A DNA stretch of 64,000 bases, taken from positions 18,283,715 to 18,347,714 of the forward strand of contig NC_069136.1 of NCBI RefSeq assembly GCF_026914265.1, in the 5' to 3' direction. Position 1 is the stretch's first letter; each line of letters begins with the position of its first letter. Origin of the DNA: Mya arenaria (taxonomy: Eukaryota > Mollusca > Bivalvia > Myida > Myidae). Positions 27,001 to 38,618 of the stretch are shown here, piece after piece. Below the pieces are notes generated by a model. That model was given only the letters and a program-made list of their open reading frames with translations. It ran no database searches and was not told the origin of the DNA. The position numbers and the translations under genes are program-made.

Positions 27001-27329
27001 CTCCTGTAAACGATTTGGTCAGTAAACGGAGAATGCTTCCGGTGTTTGTTGTTATCCCAACCATCTTTCCCTCCATCTTCTTCCCTCTTTTACAATCACT
27101 TCTTTTTTCAGGCGCATTGTCGGACGACGCAGGCGACTACGAAGGAGCATTCTATCTGGCGGGAATCGCTATCGGTCTTTCCGGTGTCATCTGCTTCCCG
27201 CTGCGCCTGATAAATCGCTGGGAGAAGCGGCGTCAAGAGGGGCGTGGATACAATATGAACGGGAACGTGTTTAACCCTGACATTGATATCCAGATTACAT
27301 CATCAATTCGTGAGACAACTCACATATGA
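15097..27329 (+). CDS. MCT-A: monocarboxylate transporter-like (SLC16, MFS)
   Basis: Exons: 15097-15424, 22875-23018, 24128-24580, 25089-25358, 26780-26905, 27112-27329 (stop TGA). Every junction is phase 1, with GT..AG borders such as ATAG/GTGAGT, TTTCAG/GTGC and CTTG/GTAAGT. The model gives 512 residues plus an unresolved N-terminus, a normal length for the family. SLC16 proteins are 12-TM plasma-membrane carriers, many of them proton-linked for lactate, pyruvate or related acids. Exon 1 holds the family signature (NAPDGGWGWAVTFAAF, TM1). Exon 3 holds the second signature (HYFKRKRALATGIAVCGSG) and the long hydrophilic loop before TM7 (KRKVESADRALKG...). Exons 4-6 hold TM7-12 and a short cytosolic tail ending RETTHI. 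The substrate cannot be read from sequence. Start: the frame upstream of 15097 is open to a TAG at 14995 without an ATG, so the true start is probably in an unseen upstream exon. The ATG at 14982 is in another frame. Intron 1 (7.4 kb) carries a LINE and a SINE. A poly(A) signal is at 27474. Confidence 0.9.
16399..19260 (+). pseudogene. Decayed non-LTR retrotransposon (CR1/Jockey-like) in MCT-A intron 1
   Basis: In order on + there is an endonuclease start (ILLGDVKSNPRPDSNN then CVSILYQNIQSI and FDVLCFTESHL, 16399-16650). Next come RT fragments in several frames: NKLNGPDKI near 17715, a FRPISLKSCVGNVMER stretch near 17900, and AGVPQGFV-stop-GPPLYRIYVND (18270-18335). The catalytic FADD box reads FAGN (18364-18375). 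Then follow HKHLGVTLSANGTW (18575-18620), a LRPIIEYAS piece near 18735 and the usual C-terminal block SSLSLWNSLD (19060-19090). Many stops and frameshifts make it dead. It lies in the same orientation as the host gene. The exact clade needs a tree. Confidence 0.8.
19300..20440. other. MCT-A intron 1, no feature seen
   Basis: AT-rich intronic sequence with scattered short open frames that have no coding character. Confidence 0.4.
20460..20695 (+). mobile_element. tRNA-derived SINE, decayed
   Basis: The head resembles a tRNA gene with a degenerate B box (aagcttgattcc in place of ggttcgattcc), preceded by 'acttgactggcagtccaggg'. The body then has 'gggacgttaatgggggg' and 'acactggtgcacgttaaaga'. 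No clear tail or target-site duplication was identified. Lies in MCT-A intron 1. Confidence 0.6.
21515..21700. repeat. Short tandem repeat, about 36-bp unit
   Basis: About five imperfect copies of 'acagagtaacaaaagagta' plus an A/T-rich spacer. Non-coding, within MCT-A intron 1. Confidence 0.7.
24705..24960. repeat. 22-bp repeat inside MCT-A intron 3
   Basis: Degenerate 22-bp units such as 'tgtctgaacctatgtact', 'tgtctaagcgtatgcgct' and 'tttcttagtgtatgggct', each followed by 'tgtt' or similar. Related units lie in front of the detached MCT-B exon 4 (28740-28845). In expanded form and opposite orientation they lie beyond MCT-B exon 3 (6042-6516). Confidence 0.8.
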
Positions 27330-28739
27330 CGTTCGAAAGTGAGATTTAGATATTCAACGAATATGTCAATCGTTACAACTCGGCAAGCTTCGGGATAGAC
27401 TTCATAAATAGCCATCAAGTTATATGAAAATATGATTTGACCGCCGGCGATAAACTCATTTATCATTTCGCTTAATAAATCCATTCGATAACGCTAATAA
27501 TGTACTGAAATGAACCATATTGATTTTTGTGTTTTGGAAAAACTTCAGAATGAGTTCTCAGGACCAGTTACATGTTACTTCTTTTCTTTCCTAAATATTA
27601 AATATGTCACTTGACAGTTGATATCACATTCTATTTGTTTTTCATATTTGCGCCGCCATGATGGTCCACTCTAAGATACTATATTCTTCCCAAGGTCATA
27701 TGTGTTTGATGATGGCCAAGGTGTACCGATTGCGAATATGTGATACTTAATTTTTCAACGAATATCCTGGTGGCGCTCTCATACTCTTATAAATATAATT
27801 GTCTAACAGCTATGCTTTGTATATGAGAGTACAAAGAATATTCGATTAACTTGGCAAGACATAGTTTTTTGAGATCTAGACTCAAATTAGAAAACGCCCA
27901 TCTGTGCAATCACAACCACCGTCTACGTGTGAACTGTACGGGTCGATGTCTTCAATAACTTCAAACTAATGTTTGCAACAAATTTTGAAATCGGTTACAG
28001 TATGGCTTTGAACGTCATACTTTCAGAAGACGATATTATGTGCTCGTCAGTATGGGCATGTCGCCAACACATTGAGGTCGCCGAAGCAAATAGCCAAAGA
28101 TGAAACGCCTAGTATTGGAGGTTTGCAGTGCATTTACGGCAAGCATCTGGAAAGACTGCATATAAGTAGCAGATGTTTAGGATATTTAATAACACTATCG
28201 CATTCAGTTAAAACAGAAAAAATCAATTTACCAAACAAACAGAGGTACAAATAAATGAAAATAAGTTAGAATAAATGTGTAATATGGAAGAAAGTGAAGA
28301 AATAGAGTATAAAAAAGGGTCAGTTTCTTTCTCCATTTTTCTTGCAACCATAATCTAATGGAGAATGGGGTTAATTTTATATGAAAGAATTGCCCATTAT
28401 TTTACAATATAATCATTTTTAAATTATAATGAGTCTTTTGAAACTACAAAGCAAATAATGAAAGATATGAAAATGTGTTCTATAAATATCTGGCATGCAT
28501 GCGAGTCTATTAGTTAGCTTAGCTGATGAACACTTAACTTTCTTAATATTTTGGTAGGGAGTCCAAAGTTATCGATTTGCTGCACTTCCAAATAGATTGG
28601 CTCATGAGCCGCTTTTTTTTCTCGTTTGCTTAAAGCTTGGAGGTAAACGGTAGATAAAAAATGGTTTTATATGTTTATCATTAGTCCCCTACCGGGTTCA
28701 CCAGAGGGGCCTTAAGGTGTACCCTCCGTCCGTCCGTGC
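27330..28739. other. MCT-A 3' flank, no gene seen
   Basis: Contains the AATAAA at 27474-27479, 145 nt past the MCT-A stop. The rest is AT-rich and non-coding. Under the inversion model the right breakpoint lies in or next to this stretch. Confidence 0.4.
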
Positions 28740-28845
28740 GAGCGTATGGACATTTCTGTCTGAGCATATGTACTCGTTTGTCTGAAGGTTTGTACTTGCA
28801 TGTTCGAGCGTTTGTGCATGTATGACCTTTTGTTCATGCCTGTAT
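28740..28845. repeat. 22-bp repeat remnant before MCT-B exon 4
   Basis: About four units of the intron-3 family on +, for example 'tgtctgagcatatgtactcg', 'tttgtctgaaggtttgtact' and a 'catgttcgagcgtttgtgca' variant. This marks the segment as intron 3 sequence of an MCT gene. Confidence 0.65.
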
Positions 28846-28899
28846 TATCAAGCGGGCGGAAACACGCTGTTCAACTACGCTGTGAAACTATCATTTCAG

Positions 28900-31292
28900 G
28901 ATGTTTCATTCCGTTCACATACATTACTGTTCTCCTGAACGACTTGGGTATGACGTCAAAGCAAGGTGCGATGATCATTGCCATAATTGGAATAACTAAC
29001 ACGGTGGTTCGCGTGTTTGTCGGCTGGTTGGCGGACCGACCGTGGGCCAACGCTATCACAATCTCTTGTGTTGCTCTGGTTATAGGCTGCGTTGCCACCA
29101 TGTTCGTGCCCATTCGGGATCAGTTATGGTAAGAACTAGCGGACCTATGTTCAGAACTGTTGTGTCGTCGTGATAATGATAATTATATATATATGCACTA
29201 TGTTAAGTCCTTCATTTATAAAATGTTACAAAAAATCTGTTTTACGAAGAAGAAGAAGAAAAAAGAAGAAGAAGAAAATGTTTCACCCTTGAAGATTATA
29301 CTCAAATAGCGCAAAACCAATTCAGATGACGTTTACTGATGTCATTTGATGGCGATTTATTTTAAAAAGGCACGAAAATAATGCTAAAAAATATCAAGTT
29401 GAAAAGCTGTGTGGCTTTCCTTGTATAGTGTTTTTCTTTAACATGGGAGAATGGGTTATTATAAAATTGTTATTCTGAGAAAGAAAATATCAATAATTTT
29501 CAGCAGCTCCTCCCTGATTAATTGCTTTCGGCCACAACAATAAAGTCAATTATTGAATTCGGGAACTAGTCGATGCTGTTTTTATCTTTAAAAAAATTCA
29601 GAAATTCAGAATCATGTCGTTGCACACATACTAATGGTAAAGCATACGTCGTTACTAAATTTCAGAACGGATGGACATATGTATGCTTATTCAACAGAGA
29701 AATAACTTATCGTGTTATATGAAAATGAAATGTCCGACTGCAAAACTCATTTTTTACAAATTTTAAATTACGATATTTTATTTTTTAAGCGAAATTATTA
29801 CAAAAATATCCAAAAGGAAATACTGATCTATTTATAGCATGAATACAGAATAAAAATCTGAAACAAAAGATGCATTTATTCAAACCATAATAAAATGTGA
29901 AATAAAAGTTCTAGATGTAGTCGCTTACTTGTTTAAATCTTTTCGGGTAAAACAATGCACAGACGAATTAATCACATCCCGTTAAAGCTGCACTCTCACA
30001 GATTGAACGTTTTGACCACATTTGTTTTTGTCTTGGAACGAGCCAATTTATGCGAAAATGCATGGAAACCATTTATATAAGATTGCTGACAAAAACTCCG
30101 TTCGCAGACTTTTATATTTATATAAGTTCAAAAATTGATATTGAATGGGGTTTTTTCTTAAACCGTTAGTAACGGTTTAAGCCATAAAACATTTATTTTC
30201 GAACGGAAATATGAAAATCTACGATCTGATTTTTTGTCAGCAATCTTATATCATGGTTTGCAAATATTTACGCCAAAATATGCTCTTTCTAAGACAAAAA
30301 ATAAAAAAAAAGTTGTAAAAACGGTCAATCTGTGAGAGTGCATTGCAGGGAATTTTATGAAGAAAAAATACCTTAAAAACATTAGAATTTAATTACTTGT
30401 ATTCTATTATCGTAGCTGAGTTACTTGTTATAGAGCAACTGACGTCCTCTTTCGGACTCGTCACCATGTGCGCGGGCTTATCAGCATTTATAGGAGCACC
30501 TATAGCAGGTACTTAGGATTTTTAGATATTTATAAAGCCGCTTTCATGACCATTAATATAACCAGGACTGAACAAATGGTGACTTCATACTATCAGCTAG
30601 TGTTGGCTTTTCACGTTCGCAGGTCAATAGCTGAAGATTCAAATAGCAAGGAATCAAACATATATCGTCTTAAACTCGGTCATTTCATTTCCCCTTTGTT
30701 TTTAAGATTATTTTGTGTTTGTTTGTGTGTATGTGATGTTAATATTATGTGTCAATAGTTTGTTGTCTTTTGGGGCCTTGAGTTGTGCAGGATTTTATTT
30801 TTTTCGACAACTAGGTTTGACCCTGTATGTTTCATTGTATTTTTCTTCAACCTGTCCTCTTCAAGTTAAGTGTATACTTGAAAGTTAAAATAGTTTAAGT
30901 TCGAAGTGTACTTGCAGCGTAATGTTGATATGAATCAGGTTTACCTGTGTTTAAAGCAGTACAAATGTCTGTTTAAAGAGGCCAAGGGAACTCCGAGTCC
31001 CCGGTGTTGTTTGTTATCCCCCATATCTACTCCTCCCTACCTTCCCCTCTATATCCTGCACTTCAATGATTCAGGCGCGTTGTCGGACGAGGCAGGCGAC
31101 TACAAAGGGGCATTCTATCTGGCTGGAATCACAATCGCTTTTTCCGGTGTCATCTGCTTCCCGCTACGCGCAATCAACCGCTGGGAGAAACGGCGGGAAG
31201 AGGCGCGTTGCTACAAGATGAACGGGGACGTGTTCTCCTCCGACAATGAGATCCACATGACATTAACAAGTCGTGAGACTCTTCCAGTATGA
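28900..31292 (+). pseudogene. MCT-B 3' half: exons 4-6 of an SLC16-like transporter
   Basis: Exon 4 starts at 28900 after TTTCAG and matches MCT-A closely (GCFIPFTYITVLLNDLGMTS...GWLADRPWA). It loses homology after FVPIRD and hits a stop at 29130, so TM8 is missing. Exon 5 survives only from about 30405 (AELLVIEQLTSSFGLVTMC...) to its donor at 30509; its 5' part and acceptor are gone. Exon 6 (31075-31292) is intact at 218 nt, the same as A, reading GALSDEAGDYKGAFYLAGIT and ending RETLPV. No exons 1-3 lie upstream in this orientation. It is best read as the detached second half of the paralogue whose exons 1-3 are inverted at 7-10 kb. A foldback MITE sits between exons 4 and 5. Use as alternative 3' exons of MCT-A is possible in principle but unlikely given the damage. 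Confidence 0.8.
29982..30345. mobile_element. Foldback MITE family 'AGCTGCACTCTCACAGAT', copy 1
   Basis: The left end TTAAAGCTGCACTCTCACAG is mirrored by CTGTGAGAGTGCA at the right end. Subterminal parts pair as well (tgtcttggaacgagcc / gctctttctaagaca), with a central AACCGTTAGTAACGGTTT hairpin. The right terminus is degraded. Two better-kept copies lie in the GPCR duplication. Confidence 0.75.
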
Positions 31293-32440
31293 AATGCCAA
31301 AGAGAAATTGTGATGTCCAACCAAGAGTGATGACCTTTATTAGACCTTGTCTGAAGTTAACGTTGGATTTCCCTTTTGACGCTCTATATCTCATACATCA
31401 TTGTCCCTGAATGTTGTGATAAATTATTTACTTTTGCTTCAATATAGTATATTATAGTGGTTCAGATATATTTTCCCTACGTCAGCGATGTGTTATCTTT
31501 AAAAATAACTATCATATGCAACAACCGTGCTTCATGTATATATGTAATGGATTGTTGGAAAGTTGTTGGAATCGTATTGTGTTCACTTTCAGCCACGAAA
31601 GCGTAAAGAACATTCATTTTTGTGCTGGTTTTTTTGGCATGTTTCTGTTTGACCGGACTCATATATCATGTGTTTCTGATTCGGATGAAAATAATCGACC
31701 AAGGGCACTTGCGTAAGCCAGCAACAAAGTTTGTTGACGCTTTCTATTTTTAGAGTAAGATTGACGTCAAATAATTTATCTTTAAAACGCTTTTGCGACG
31801 GTTATTAATTTTGTTTTGTTCTTATTTAGATTATTATAATTATATATTTATGTACGCTTTATTGAAATGACAGAATAGAAAATTATAAACTGAAGAGTAA
31901 ATCTATATGGGGGCGCGATGATGTCGTCTGGTTTTTCTACTACGGCTAAGCTCACAGGAAATACCTTTCTGGCACACCGGACGTGGATAAATCTGAAATC
32001 ACAATCCGTCATGACGCCAGTAAGCAATGCCTTATGCGCGTTTTGGTAAAATGTACAGAACATGCGTTATCTATGGCAATGTTTACACAAATAGATATTA
32101 ATTTGAAATATGCCATAAAAAGGCCAACCATGTGTTTACGGTCCCGATCGAAAAAGGCACGAGTGTACACTGAAAACGAGGACCGGAAATGCACATGATA
32201 TATAGTATTAATTGGGAGTTTTCGTTGTGTACTAAAGTGACTATATAAGCTTTCATCATTTAATTACTCTTAGCCTTCACTCTCTGCATGATGATACTGG
32301 TCCCAATATGGCTGATATTTTATTTTTACAATTATTCTTAAATGTGAAGTTGCGTATAAAGAAAACGATTTAACCCCGCAGTGAGTTCCAGCTTCACATA
32401 CCCTTAGAAAGCGACGTATTCAACCTTATTTGGTAAATAT
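31293..32440. other. No gene seen
   Basis: AT-rich sequence after the MCT-B fragment. Short frames here have no coding character. Confidence 0.4.
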
Positions 32441-32457
32441 ATGTGATTGCAAATGTT

Positions 32458-32465
32458 GTGTGTGC

Positions 32466-32515
<50 letters not shown>

Positions 32516-32545
32516 TTGTGCGACTGCGTGTGTACGTGTGTAGAC
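32458..32545. repeat. (GT)n/(GTGC)n microsatellite
   Basis: Alternating gt and gtgc units that grade into each other. Confidence 0.95.
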
Positions 32546-32559
32546 CATTGGTTGTTAGG

Positions 32560-33265
32560 CTTTAGTCTTGGGATTTAAGCAAGGTTGTTGTTGTGTTGTT
32601 TTACACTATGTTAAACAGGAAGGGTGGGGTTGGAATTATTATTTCTACTACAATTCTGCTATGCATGCAGCACGGGAAATTGCATAGCTTTTTCGTGTTC
32701 GGCTTATCAGCGATACAGGTGAAACATGTAGGGCTTTGGGTTATTATTGACCGGAAGAGCTTGCGATAAAACGAATCTGACATGTGCCAAATAAAACACA
32801 ATTTCCCGAACTCGTTGAATAATCTATTCAGTAAGCTTGCCTGATTTTTTTCATAAATAAATGAAAAAAACTACGGCGGCCCAGAAGCCATAAAATTCAA
32901 CCAATATCCTGTTTAAAGGCGCAAGGGTCATTGTAAATAAAGAACACTCAATATGAGACTAACAGCGTAAAAATACGTTAGAATACATTGCACAAATACC
33001 AAAATATCGTCAGTAGAAAAGGTTTAAGCTTTGTCAGTAATTTCTAAGCAAGATTGGTACTCACTGATCCTACGAACCATGCACTCAATAAAAAAGTCCT
33101 TAGGCTTAACTGTTTAATTGAAATTACTACTAAAGCGTAGTTAAATGTAAAGAATTCTATTATTTTAAACCGCCAATATACATCCGAGTTTGATTTCGAA
33201 GGAAAATGACCGATAGGTAGATGGGTGCTGGCTAAAGACTGGTATTTGTTTACTTTGACTAAGCA
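32560..33265. other. No gene seen
   Basis: Non-coding sequence between the microsatellite and the large minisatellite. Confidence 0.4.
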
Positions 33266-33269
33266 TGGG

Positions 33270-34935
33270 GTTAACTGCCGTTCAGTACTTCGTGGTAGCT
33301 ATAACAACGCCCCGTTTTTCGTCAACAGACCCTAGAATGTGACTGCTCTGAGTACATTCGGCATTCACTGCCGTTCTGAGAACAGTTGGCGTTATCTTTC
33401 GTTCAATTTTGTGTAGTTGAAGAAGATAACAATGTGTTGCTCTTTTTACAGCTGGCATTAATTGCAGTTCATTGTGTGTGTAGTAGCTGATAATACATCC
33501 CGTTCTTCGTCCTTTGATACTGTAATGTTTTTGCTCTGTCTACAGATGGCTTTCATTGTGGGTGTAGTAGATGTAAATACATCCCGTTCTTCGTCTTAAG
33601 ATCTTATCACGTTTTTTCTCTGTCTACAGCTGTCGTTCATTGCAATTCACTGTGTGTGTGGTTGCTGTAAATACATCCCGTTCTTAGTCCTTAGATACTG
33701 TAATGTTTTTGCTTTGTCTAATGATGGCGTTCATTATGTGAGTGGTAGCTGCAAATACACCTCGTTCTTCGTCTTTAGTTACTGTAATGTTTTTGCTCTG
33801 TCTACTGATGGCGTTCATTGTGGGTGTAGTAGATGTAAATACATCCCGTTCTTCGTCTTAAGATCTTATCACGTCTTTTCTCTGTCTACAGCTGTCGTTC
33901 ATTGCAATCCACTGTGTGTCTGGTTGCTGTAAATACATCCCGTTCTTCGTCCTTAGATACTGTAACGTTTTTGCTTTGTCTAATGATGGCGTTCATTATG
34001 TGAGTGGTAGCTGCAAATACACCTCGTTCTTCGTCTTTAGTTACTGTAATGTTTTTGCTCTGTCTACAGATGGCGTTCATTGTGGGTGTAGTAGCTGTAA
34101 ATACACCCAGTTCTTCGTCCTTAGATATGATAATGTTTTGCTCTCTTTGCAACTGGCGTTCATTGCAATTCATTGTGTGTGCAGTAGCTGTAAATTCACC
34201 CCGTTTTTCGACATAGGTACTATAATGTTTTTGCTCTGTATACAGCTAGCGTTCATTGCAATTCATTAAGTGTGTAGTAGCTATAGATACAACCTGTTCT
34301 TCGTACGTAGAAACTATTAGAATTGCGCTCTGTCTTCAGCTTTGTTCATTGCAGTTCATTGTATGTATAGAAACTGTAAATACACCATGTTGGTCGTCCT
34401 CAAATACTATTAGGATTTTGCTCTATCTACAGCTGGCGTTCATTGCAATTCATGCTGTAAATACACCCCGTTCTTCATTCTTATATACTATAATGTTTTC
34501 GCTCTGTCTACAGCTGGTGTTCATTGCAGTTCATTGTGTGTTTAGTAGCTGTAAATACACCCGTTCTTCATCCTAAGATACTGTTATGTTTTTGCTCTGT
34601 CTGCAGCTGGCGTTCATTGCAGTTCATTGTGTGTGTAGTAGCTCTAAATACACACACAGTCCTTAGTAACTGTTGTTTTTGTTTGCTTTGTCTACAACTG
34701 GCGTTCATTGCAATTATTTGTGTGTGTAATAGCTTCAAACACACGCCGTTCCTCGTACATAGTTCCTATTATGCTTCTGCTCTGTCTCAAGCCGGCGTTC
34801 ACAGCCGTTTATGTTTGAGTGGTAGGAGTTAAACACATCCCATTTTTTTGTCCAGAGTCTAAAATGTGTTTACTTTGGTTTTGTGTGATAGCTGTGAAAC
34901 TCGTCGCATTTCTTCGTCTACAGTGTAGTTACGTA
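33270..34935. repeat. 84-94-bp minisatellite with a three-unit higher-order period
   Basis: About 18 diverged units, each holding 'tggcgttcattg', 'tagctgtaaatacacccc', 'gttcttcgtcctta' and 'gtttttgctctgtctaca'. Spacing between the 'gcgttcattg' marks runs about 85, 92, 84, 84, 94, 85, so units recur in a 262-bp three-unit block around 33.54-34.06 kb. The ends of the array are more diverged than the middle, as expected from unequal exchange. Long open frames across it (CKYTSFFVF..., TPRSSSL...) exist in several frames at once and are repeat artefacts. Confidence 0.85.
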
Positions 34936-36121
34936 TGTTCTAGTTCGCTGTCATCATCAGTTATGTTAAAAAGATTTTACCACTTAAAACGATGTTTAAG
35001 TAGATAAAAGAGTTACTGTGATCAGTATTATAAAGAAACAATTGCTGTTTTCATTTTCGTGAAAAACGTTGTATTTTAGTTAAGACTACTGATATCGCGA
35101 ATCCGAAGCGCACACTGCCGCTCAGTGTGTGCGTGTGTTATATACATGTATGTAAAAAGTCGCCACTTTCTTGGTCAATAGTGCAATGATTTATGTCCTG
35201 GTCATTTGTATTCATTGGGTGTGTTTAATTGAAACATCGAAATAGATATCCCCTTGAGGCGAAGGTTTTGACGTATATTCCCTTTGGTATTAATCGAATA
35301 TTGTGTTGTTAAATTACGATGACTGCATTTCTTTTACCATTCGGTAATATTTATACATCTATTTTCTTATATTGAGTCGTTTGAGGGATGTTAAGAAAGT
35401 AAGTAAAAACACCAATTCATGTTATGTATAGTTAATGATTGAGATACAATGTAATAGCAAACTTAAAGTCTAAAGCAATATACTTATATTAGTATATGAA
35501 GTTGCTAATGGGAATGTCAAATTATAGTTAGAAATATACTGGTATTCTCATTACACTGTTATTAATGTTCATATATATGTATGCAGAACAGTTGATAATA
35601 AGTAAATTATTACTACAAGCTTCTCGTAAATATGAAATTGAGAAGCAAATATAATCATTAATTAAAAACTCGCTTCATCGTTTTGGACAAACTTGAGGGA
35701 GAGAGTGAGAGAGTGTGAGAGTGAGAGAGATTTTGTGAAGTAATGTTCATCTTTAGTTTTAAACATCGTGTGGAATATTTATGATGCCTGTGTGTCTTGA
35801 CAGTATTAACTAAGAGTACTGATGATTCATGTTAGTTCGTGTTCAACGTTAATGTTATTTACCCATTAAGGTCTTTTATGAACTTGATATTTGCTAAGCA
35901 ATATTCAACAGCCCGAACAAATGGCGTTATATTTGCCGTATTTGCCATGCAATGTAAAAAATACTGATTAGGGTCGACGTCATGTCCATATTCCTTCGAC
36001 AATTCTATATTGATTGCTAAGGCCTAAAAAGGTTTGGTTAGGGTTACATCCTTTTCAAAAAAAGGTAGGGTAGGTGGGCTTTTTTTAATTGGGCTTTATA
36101 TAAGAATGTCATTTTTATCAT

Positions 36122-37705
36122 TGGATAAACCGATAAGCGTTTGATTTTGACACATGGAAAGTTTTCTATCATTTTTTTTTTGTATTATATGGTGATATAT
36201 TTATCAAAATCTAAGAGTTTTGAATAACTTGATACTGTGCAATATACGACTATGATGGAAATGTGTCTCCTCTTTTGTATAGTAGCCCAATTATCGCCGA
36301 AAGTTGCATGATCGCTCACAAAATGTTCATTGATGTGGTACGATTTCAAACATAAATCAACAAATTGAAGACAAGAATAAAAATTGAATCGAGAGAGTTC
36401 ATTGTAATTGCATAATCTAGTAATGTGTAAGATATCAAAATGATATATGTTGTTGTTACGGAGATATTCATTCCTTTTGATTCCCTGGCAGTGTACTGGG
36501 GATAGATGAAGCGAATAAATAACTGCACTGGGATAGCTATTGAGTGGACTGAGGATAGTAACGATGTATTTAGAATAACGAGACTGTGATAATGATTACG
36601 GCCATTTACCTATACGCGAGCTCGAGGGAAATTATTCGATGTTGTCCATATCGAGGGATGAGAGCAAAAACATGTTGTTGTTTTTCGAACCTGTAAGCAC
36701 TTAAAACGGTTTCATTCATACAGATTAGTTAACCATGATGCTTTTTTCACAAGCATCAATATCTAAATATTTGAAATATGCCGGTAATCTGATTAATTGA
36801 GGAACACAAAACATGACCGTAGAATTTATGTGGTGTTTGCTATTCATATATATAGTATTGCTTTGTAAATCAAGTAGGTACGTTTTTGCAAACAGAAAGT
36901 CATCAGTAGGGAATGCGATATTGTGATCAAATTTGGAACACGTGAAGCTTTTTTCTAAGCTTGGGTCGATGTGGCTATTACTTAGAACAGAACAAAGGGC
37001 TCTGCTAGTTCACTTCAGTGAGAAAGTATGTATTGTGAACAACCCTGATATTTAAGCAGCTTGCATATATACGTTCATTTAGGAGAGCATGGATTAAATT
37101 CTTTGTTAACTTAAGATTGCCCAATAATTTTTTAATTGCAGATTATTTGAAAGTTCGAAACAGACATACATGTATATTGTATATAAACAGTGTTACTATC
37201 AATTTTTGTCTCATTTTACATGTTATCACCAGGACACACGTTTCTCAACTTTGAAACTATCCCCAGTACATAATACGGCTATCCCCAGTACAGTACTGTG
37301 AACATTTCTAAGGGCATATCTTTAACAGTTTAAAAGTTACATTGCCATTTCTTACAATAAAAATAGTTGAGCTTATGCTTGTGAAATCCTTAAATTTAGA
37401 TTTTTTATGTATTCGATATATTTCCTAAAAATAACAATACTTATTGAAATTCTGTAAGTTTTGAGGTGATCATCTCAGAATTGAAGAAACATTTTTCGAG
37501 GTCTGCTAAATCGTAAGCACTTTAAAGTATACCATAGGCCAAATTTAGCATTCAGCTATTAGTTCAAACCCTTGCTTCATTTGTGTATACGGTAGATAAG
37601 CGTTAACACAGCAAGATCTTACCTCTGGTAAAGAAAACCAACTGCATAATTGTCTGTTTACTTATCACTTTTTGAGCTATATCCGGTGTCCGTTCCCACA
37701 CAGTG
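36122..37705. mobile_element. 1.6-kb non-autonomous DNA element, unit 1 copy (left end lost)
   Basis: Same element as 42030-43648. A deletion joined 'tcattgga' to 'taaaccga', removing the left inverted repeat. The right end (..GTCCGTTCCCACACAGTG) is intact. The 60-codon frame conserved in both copies lies in the element and has no recognisable product. Confidence 0.7.
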
Positions 37706-37947
37706 TTTAAACTTCATATTGAAAAGCAAAATAAAAAAATATTATTTTTTTTAGTTTCTCAATTATTATTTTTTCATACTGACTAGAAAAACGGTAGGGT
37801 CGGCACCTTTTTCGTAGGTAGGGTCGGGTAACCCGAACCAAATGTATTTTGTTAGGCCTAATGCCGCTATAACCTGATATGAAGCACTCTCGAGTCTGTA
37901 TCGCGGGATAATTCATGAACTGCACCCAATTTGACTTAAATTCTTAA

Positions 37948-38301
37948 AGCTGCACTCTCACAGATAGAACCTTTAGACAACTTTTTTTTTTGTCTTGGAA
38001 CGAGCCAATGTTTGCAAAAATCCAAGGAAACCAGTTATATAAGACTGCTGACAAAATGTAAGATCACAGATTTTTTACATTTTAGTTCAAAAATTGATGT
38101 TTTATACATTTTTCTTAAACCATTAGTAGCGGTTTAAGCCATTAAACATTAATTTTCGAACGGAAATATGCAAATCTGCGATCTGATCTTTTGTCAGCAA
38201 TCTTTTATCATTGGTTTGCAGATATTTACTTAAAATTTTGCTCTTTCCAAGACAAAAAATAAAAAAAGTTGTAAGAAAGGTAAATCTGTGAGAGTGCAGC
38301 T
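37948..38301. mobile_element. Foldback MITE, copy 2, with TTAA flanks
   Basis: Termini AGCTGCACTCTCACAGAT / ATCTGTGAGAGTGCAGCT lie between TTAA on both sides (37944-37947, 38302-38305). TTAA target duplication is the piggyBac hallmark. Unit 3 of the segmental duplication lacks the element at the matching site (50210-50225). Confidence 0.75.
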
Positions 38302-38505
38302 TTAAGCTAAGATGGCCTATGTAGCTTATTTTACATAGCATATATACTAACGCAATTTAAAAAATAATCATGATTATGAAGATCACCAAGGAACTGGTAA
38401 CTTGAGGTGTTGCCTAAGGCATTTTCAAAAAACAACTCCCATGGTTTTAAAGTGCAGTTTATTCTAGACTTTTCGTAAGAACAGGAAGCAAATGTTTTTT
38501 TTGTG

Positions 38506-38511
38506 TTTATT
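38506..38511 (-). promoter_or_regulatory. Candidate poly(A) signal of GPCR-1
   Basis: AATAAA on the minus strand, about 108 nt past the GPCR-1 stop. It is conserved at 44456-44461 behind GPCR-2. Confidence 0.5.
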
Positions 38512-38618
38512 GCCTTTGGTATTAAACATCATGTGAATTTGTAATGGTGCCTGTTTGTCCCTTTTTTCGACAGTTCTCTTATTTTCAACTTTTGATATAA
38601 TCCAAATTAGTTCGAGTT

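Noticed and set aside
28800..31292. MCT-B exons 4-6 as alternative terminal exons of MCT-A
   Set aside because: Exon 4 lacks its 3' part and meets a stop, and exon 5 lacks its 5' part and acceptor, so no complete alternative end could be made; kept only as a remote option.
33654..34832. Cys-rich periodic frames (CKYTSFFVF, VHCGCS) as a possible repeat protein
   Set aside because: The period is not a multiple of three across units, and several overlapping frames are open at once; DNA-level minisatellite explains it.
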